Assembly (NCBI GenBank): GCA_047974805.1
Contig: JBKECS010000066.1
Coordinates: forward strand, 1-64,000
Reading direction: 5' to 3'
Length of the DNA: 64,000 nucleotides
Source of the DNA: JAJXUB01 sp047974805
GTDB taxonomy: Bacteria > Actinomycetota > Actinomycetes > Actinomycetales > Dermatophilaceae
Shown here: in pieces, positions 61,382-64,000 of the stretch
Layout: each line of letters starts with the position of its first letter
Position numbering within the stretch: position 1 is the first letter of the stretch
Position numbers and translations under genes: made by a program
Notes under the pieces: model-generated
What the model was told of the DNA's origin: nothing
The model's input: only the letters and a program-made list of their open reading frames with translations
Database searches by the model: none

Positions 61382-61469
61382 AGCCCGAGCGTAGGCCACA
61401 CCGGCCAGGCCGTGCTCGGGTCGCGAACCGGATTGGGGACGGCGTGAGGCTTCTGGGAAACTGGCGGAC

Positions 61470-64000
61470 ATGACCACAGGCCCCACCGCATCGTCCCGGA
61501 TCCCCGAGCGCCCCTCGCTTGATGGACTCGAGGAGAAATGGGGCCAGGTATGGCGCGAGAACGACACGTATGCCTTCGACGCCGCCGCGGCACTGGCCGC
61601 CGAGCGCGAGCAGATCTGGGCCATCGACACTCCCCCGCCGACCGCCAGCGGATCCTTGCACCTCGGTCACGTGTTCGGCTACACCCAGGCCGACTGCATC
61701 GCCCGCTTCAAACGGATGAAGGGGCTGCACGTCTTCTACCCGATCGGGTGGGATGACAACGGCCTGCCGACCGAGCGACGGGTGCAGAACTACTACGGGG
61801 TGCGCGGCGATGCGAGCCTGCACTTCGACCCCGACTTCACCCCGCCTCAGACCGGCGGTGAGGGCAAGTCGACCAAGGCCGCCGATCAGGTGCCGATCAG
61901 CCGCCGCAACTTCATCGATCTCTGCGAGATCCTCACCGTCGAGGACGAACAGACCTTCGAGGACACCTTTCGTCGGCTCGGGCTGAGCCTGGACTGGAAC
62001 GTCCAGTACCGCACAATCGACGAGCATTCCCGGGCCACCGCCCAGCAGGCATTCCTGCGCAACCTTGCCCGTGGCGAGGCATACCAGTCCGAAGCCCCCG
62101 GCCTGTGGGACGTCACTTTCCAGTCCGCCGTCGCCCAGGCCGAGCTCGAAGCCCGGGATTATCCGGGCGCCTACCACCGGGTCGCCTTCCACACCGGCAC
62201 TGGGCCTACGGACGATGCGGTGTACATCGAGACCACTCGTCCGGAGCTGCTGCCTGCCTGCGTCGCGCTCATCGCCAACCCGGAGGATGAGCGGTACACG
62301 CACCTCTTCGGCACGACCGTGACCTCGCCGGTGTTCGGGGTTGCCGTGCCCGTGCTAGCCCACCCCGCGGCGGAGATGGACAAGGGCGCCGGCATCGCCA
62401 TGTGCTGCACGTTCGGTGACCTCACCGACGTGCAGTGGTGGCGCGAGCTGCAGCTGCCGACCCGTTCGATCATCACCCGCGCCGGTCGGATCGCGCCGGA
62501 GACCCCGAGCTGGATCACCTCCGCCACCGGTGACGCAACGTATGCCGATATGGCCGGCAAGACCGTCTACTCCGCCCGGGCAGTCGTCGTCGATGCCCTC
62601 CGAGAGTCCGGCGATCTGGACGGGGAGCCGAAGGCCACCCAGCGCAAGGCGAACTTCTTCGAAAAGGGCGACAAGCCGCTGGAGATCGTCACCTCTCGGC
62701 AGTGGTACATCCGCAACGGTGGCCGCGACGCCGATCTGCGCGCGGAGTTGGTCGCTCGCGGTGAGGAGATCGCCTGGCACCCGGCATACATGCGCTCCCG
62801 GTACGAGAACTGGGTCGGCGGCCTCAACGGGGATTGGCTGGTCTCCCGGCAACGGTTCTTCGGGGTGCCCATCCCGGTCTGGTATGCCGTGGGGGCCGAC
62901 GGCGAGATCGACTACGAAACCCGGATCGTGCCGGGCGAGGATGCGCTGCCGGTCGACCCGGCGTCCGAGCCGGCGCCCGGATTCGAGGAGTCCCAGCGCG
63001 GCATACCGGGCGGGTTTGTCGGGGACCCTGACGTCATGGACACCTGGGCGACGAGTTCGCTGTCACCGCAGATCGCCGCCGGATGGCGTGGTGGGCCGGG
63101 CTACAACCCGGAGCTGTTCGCCAAGATCTTCCCCTTCGACCAGCGGCCGCAGGGCCACGACATCATCCGGACCTGGCTGTTCGCCACCGTGGTGCGGGCC
63201 CACCTGGAAGACGGCACGATCCCGTGGACGAACGCGACGATCAACGGGTGGATTCTCGATCCGGACCGCAAGAAGATGTCCAAGTCCAAGGGCAACGCGA
63301 CGACCCCGATCGACCTGCTCATCGACCATGGCACCGACGCGGTCCGCTATTGGGCCGCGGCGGCACGTCCGGGCACCGACACGGCGTTCGACACTGCGCA
63401 GATGAAGGTCGGGCGCCGCTTGGCCATCAAATTGCTCAACGCGAGCAAGTTCGCGCTCGGTATCGGCGCTGATGACGAGATCACCGTGCCGTCGGTTGAT
63501 GACGCCTTGCCTGCCGTCACCCACGCGCTGGATGTGTCCATGCTCGCCCGTCTGGCCGGAGTGGTCGAGGCGGCCGGCGCGGCATACGAGGCCATGGACT
63601 ACGCCCGGGCTCTGGAAGTCAGCGAAACCTTCTTCTGGAGCTTCTGCGACGACTACCTGGAGCTGGTCAAGGACCGCGCCTACGGCGGTCGCGGCGAGCA
63701 GGGTGCACGCTCGGCACGGGCTGCCCTGCGGCTCGCCCTCGATGTGCAGCTGCGGCTGTTCGCGCCGGTGCTGTCCTTCGCTGCCGAAGAGGTCTGGTCC
63801 TGGTTCCACGACGGATCAGTGCACGTGGCGAACTGGCCAACGCCGGCGGAGCTCCGCCCCAGCGTGGACGCAGATCCGGACATGTTGCCCGTCGTGGCGG
63901 CAGCACTCTCAGGGATCCGCAAGGCCAAGTCGGACGCCAAGCTCGGGATGAGGGCCGAGGTGGCCTCGATGACGCTGGTCGCCTCGCGCTCGGACGCGGA
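61470..64000 (+). CDS. valS: valyl-tRNA synthetase (3' end beyond window)
   Basis: Class Ia aminoacyl-tRNA synthetase; ~843 codons are visible. HIGH-type motif TASGSLHLGHVFGYTQAD (HLGH at 64-67), GWDDNGLPTERRVQNYYG, editing domain with IETTRPELLPACVALIA, SRQRFFGVPIPVWY, PQGHDIIRTWLF and KMSKS in DRKKMSKSKGNATTP (about 602). Archaeal-like ValRS form common in actinobacteria. The start ATG follows TGGCGGAC. Runs off the right edge near the tRNA-binding C-terminal domain. Confidence 0.95.
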   Translation, partial: MTTGPTASSRIPERPSLDGLEEKWGQVWRENDTYAFDAAAALAAEREQIWAIDTPPPTASGSLHLGHVFGYTQADCIARFKRMKGLHVFYPIGWDDNGLPTERRVQNYYGVRGDASLHFDPDFTPPQTGGEGKSTKAADQVPISRRNFIDLCEILTVEDEQTFEDTFRRLGLSLDWNVQYRTIDEHSRATAQQAFLRNLARGEAYQSEAPGLWDVTFQSAVAQAELEARDYPGAYHRVAFHTGTGPTDDAVYIETTRPELLPACVALIANPEDERYTHLFGTTVTSPVFGVAVPVLAHPAAEMDKGAGIAMCCTFGDLTDVQWWRELQLPTRSIITRAGRIAPETPSWITSATGDATYADMAGKTVYSARAVVVDALRESGDLDGEPKATQRKANFFEKGDKPLEIVTSRQWYIRNGGRDADLRAELVARGEEIAWHPAYMRSRYENWVGGLNGDWLVSRQRFFGVPIPVWYAVGADGEIDYETRIVPGEDALPVDPASEPAPGFEESQRGIPGGFVGDPDVMDTWATSSLSPQIAAGWRGGPGYNPELFAKIFPFDQRPQGHDIIRTWLFATVVRAHLEDGTIPWTNATINGWILDPDRKKMSKSKGNATTPIDLLIDHGTDAVRYWAAAARPGTDTAFDTAQMKVGRRLAIKLLNASKFALGIGADDEITVPSVDDALPAVTHALDVSMLARLAGVVEAAGAAYEAMDYARALEVSETFFWSFCDDYLELVKDRAYGGRGEQGARSARAALRLALDVQLRLFAPVLSFAAEEVWSWFHDGSVHVANWPTPAELRPSVDADPDMLPVVAAALSGIRKAKSDAKLGMRAEVASMTLVASRSDA

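Overview
The window is about 64 kb of GC-rich DNA with the gene content and gene order of an actinobacterium of the order Micrococcales. The Intrasporangiaceae/Dermatophilaceae neighbourhood is my best guess; it is inferred from gene order and style, not from a marker tree. Most of it is chromosomal housekeeping: RNA modification (miaA, miaB, rimO), recombination (recA-recX with an SOS box), cell division (ftsK), lysine and folate/thymidylate synthesis (dapA, dapB, thyA, dfrA, folC), RNA decay (rnj, pnp), translation (def, rpsO, ileS, valS) and lipid synthesis (pgsA, plsC). No tRNA, rRNA, CRISPR array, insertion sequence or prophage gene was seen.

Layout. 0-5.7 kb: def, a 26-codon linking frame and miaA; a LEA-like gene; miaB, recX, recA and a DUF3046 gene, nearly all on the minus strand. 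5.8-11.7 kb: agmatine deiminase-like enzyme and the giant helicase Lhr. 11.7-19.7 kb: rimO-pgsA-pncC-clgR and ftsK on the minus strand, separated by a plus-strand M19 dipeptidase and a MauE-thioredoxin fusion. 19.8-24.5 kb: a SAM-IV riboswitch ahead of a class V aminotransferase, a decayed membrane-protein gene, then rnj-dapA. 24.6-30.3 kb: thyA-dfrA, a SatD/HTH gene with a palindrome at its start, azlCD, dapB and a doubly frameshifted lipoprotein gene. 30.4-33.3 kb: pnp and rpsO, each followed by a strong hairpin.

34-43.6 kb is the most coherent metabolic region: an AmiC/UrtA-like binding protein divergent from a MarR regulator, then fmdB, an AmiS/UreI channel and formamidase fmdA, a strong terminator, and a complete soluble NAD-linked formate dehydrogenase operon (fdsG, fdsB, fdsA, fdsD) ending in a TauE/SafE-type permease. 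Together these would import formamide, release ammonia and oxidise the formate to CO2 with NADH formation.

43.6-55.6 kb: an amidohydrolase, lpdA, a secreted cysteine-bearing protein, ndk-DUF4233-folC, a two-gene operon pairing a 22-cysteine secreted protein with a second MauE-thioredoxin fusion, and ileS under a T-box leader whose 3' side can also pair with the ileS ribosome binding site. 56-60.5 kb is accessory in character: a DUF4916 Nudix gene, then a minus-strand cluster of a small secreted peptide (frame broken in a G7 run), a single-pass membrane peptide, an unrecognised beta-rich protein, an ABC ATPase and two permeases. The window closes with plsC and the first ~843 codons of valS.

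The less explained material is the Cys-rich protein/MauE-thioredoxin pair, the peptide/ABC cluster, the SatD/HTH operon, and a conspicuous excess of the hexamer GCATAC/GTATGC throughout the window.
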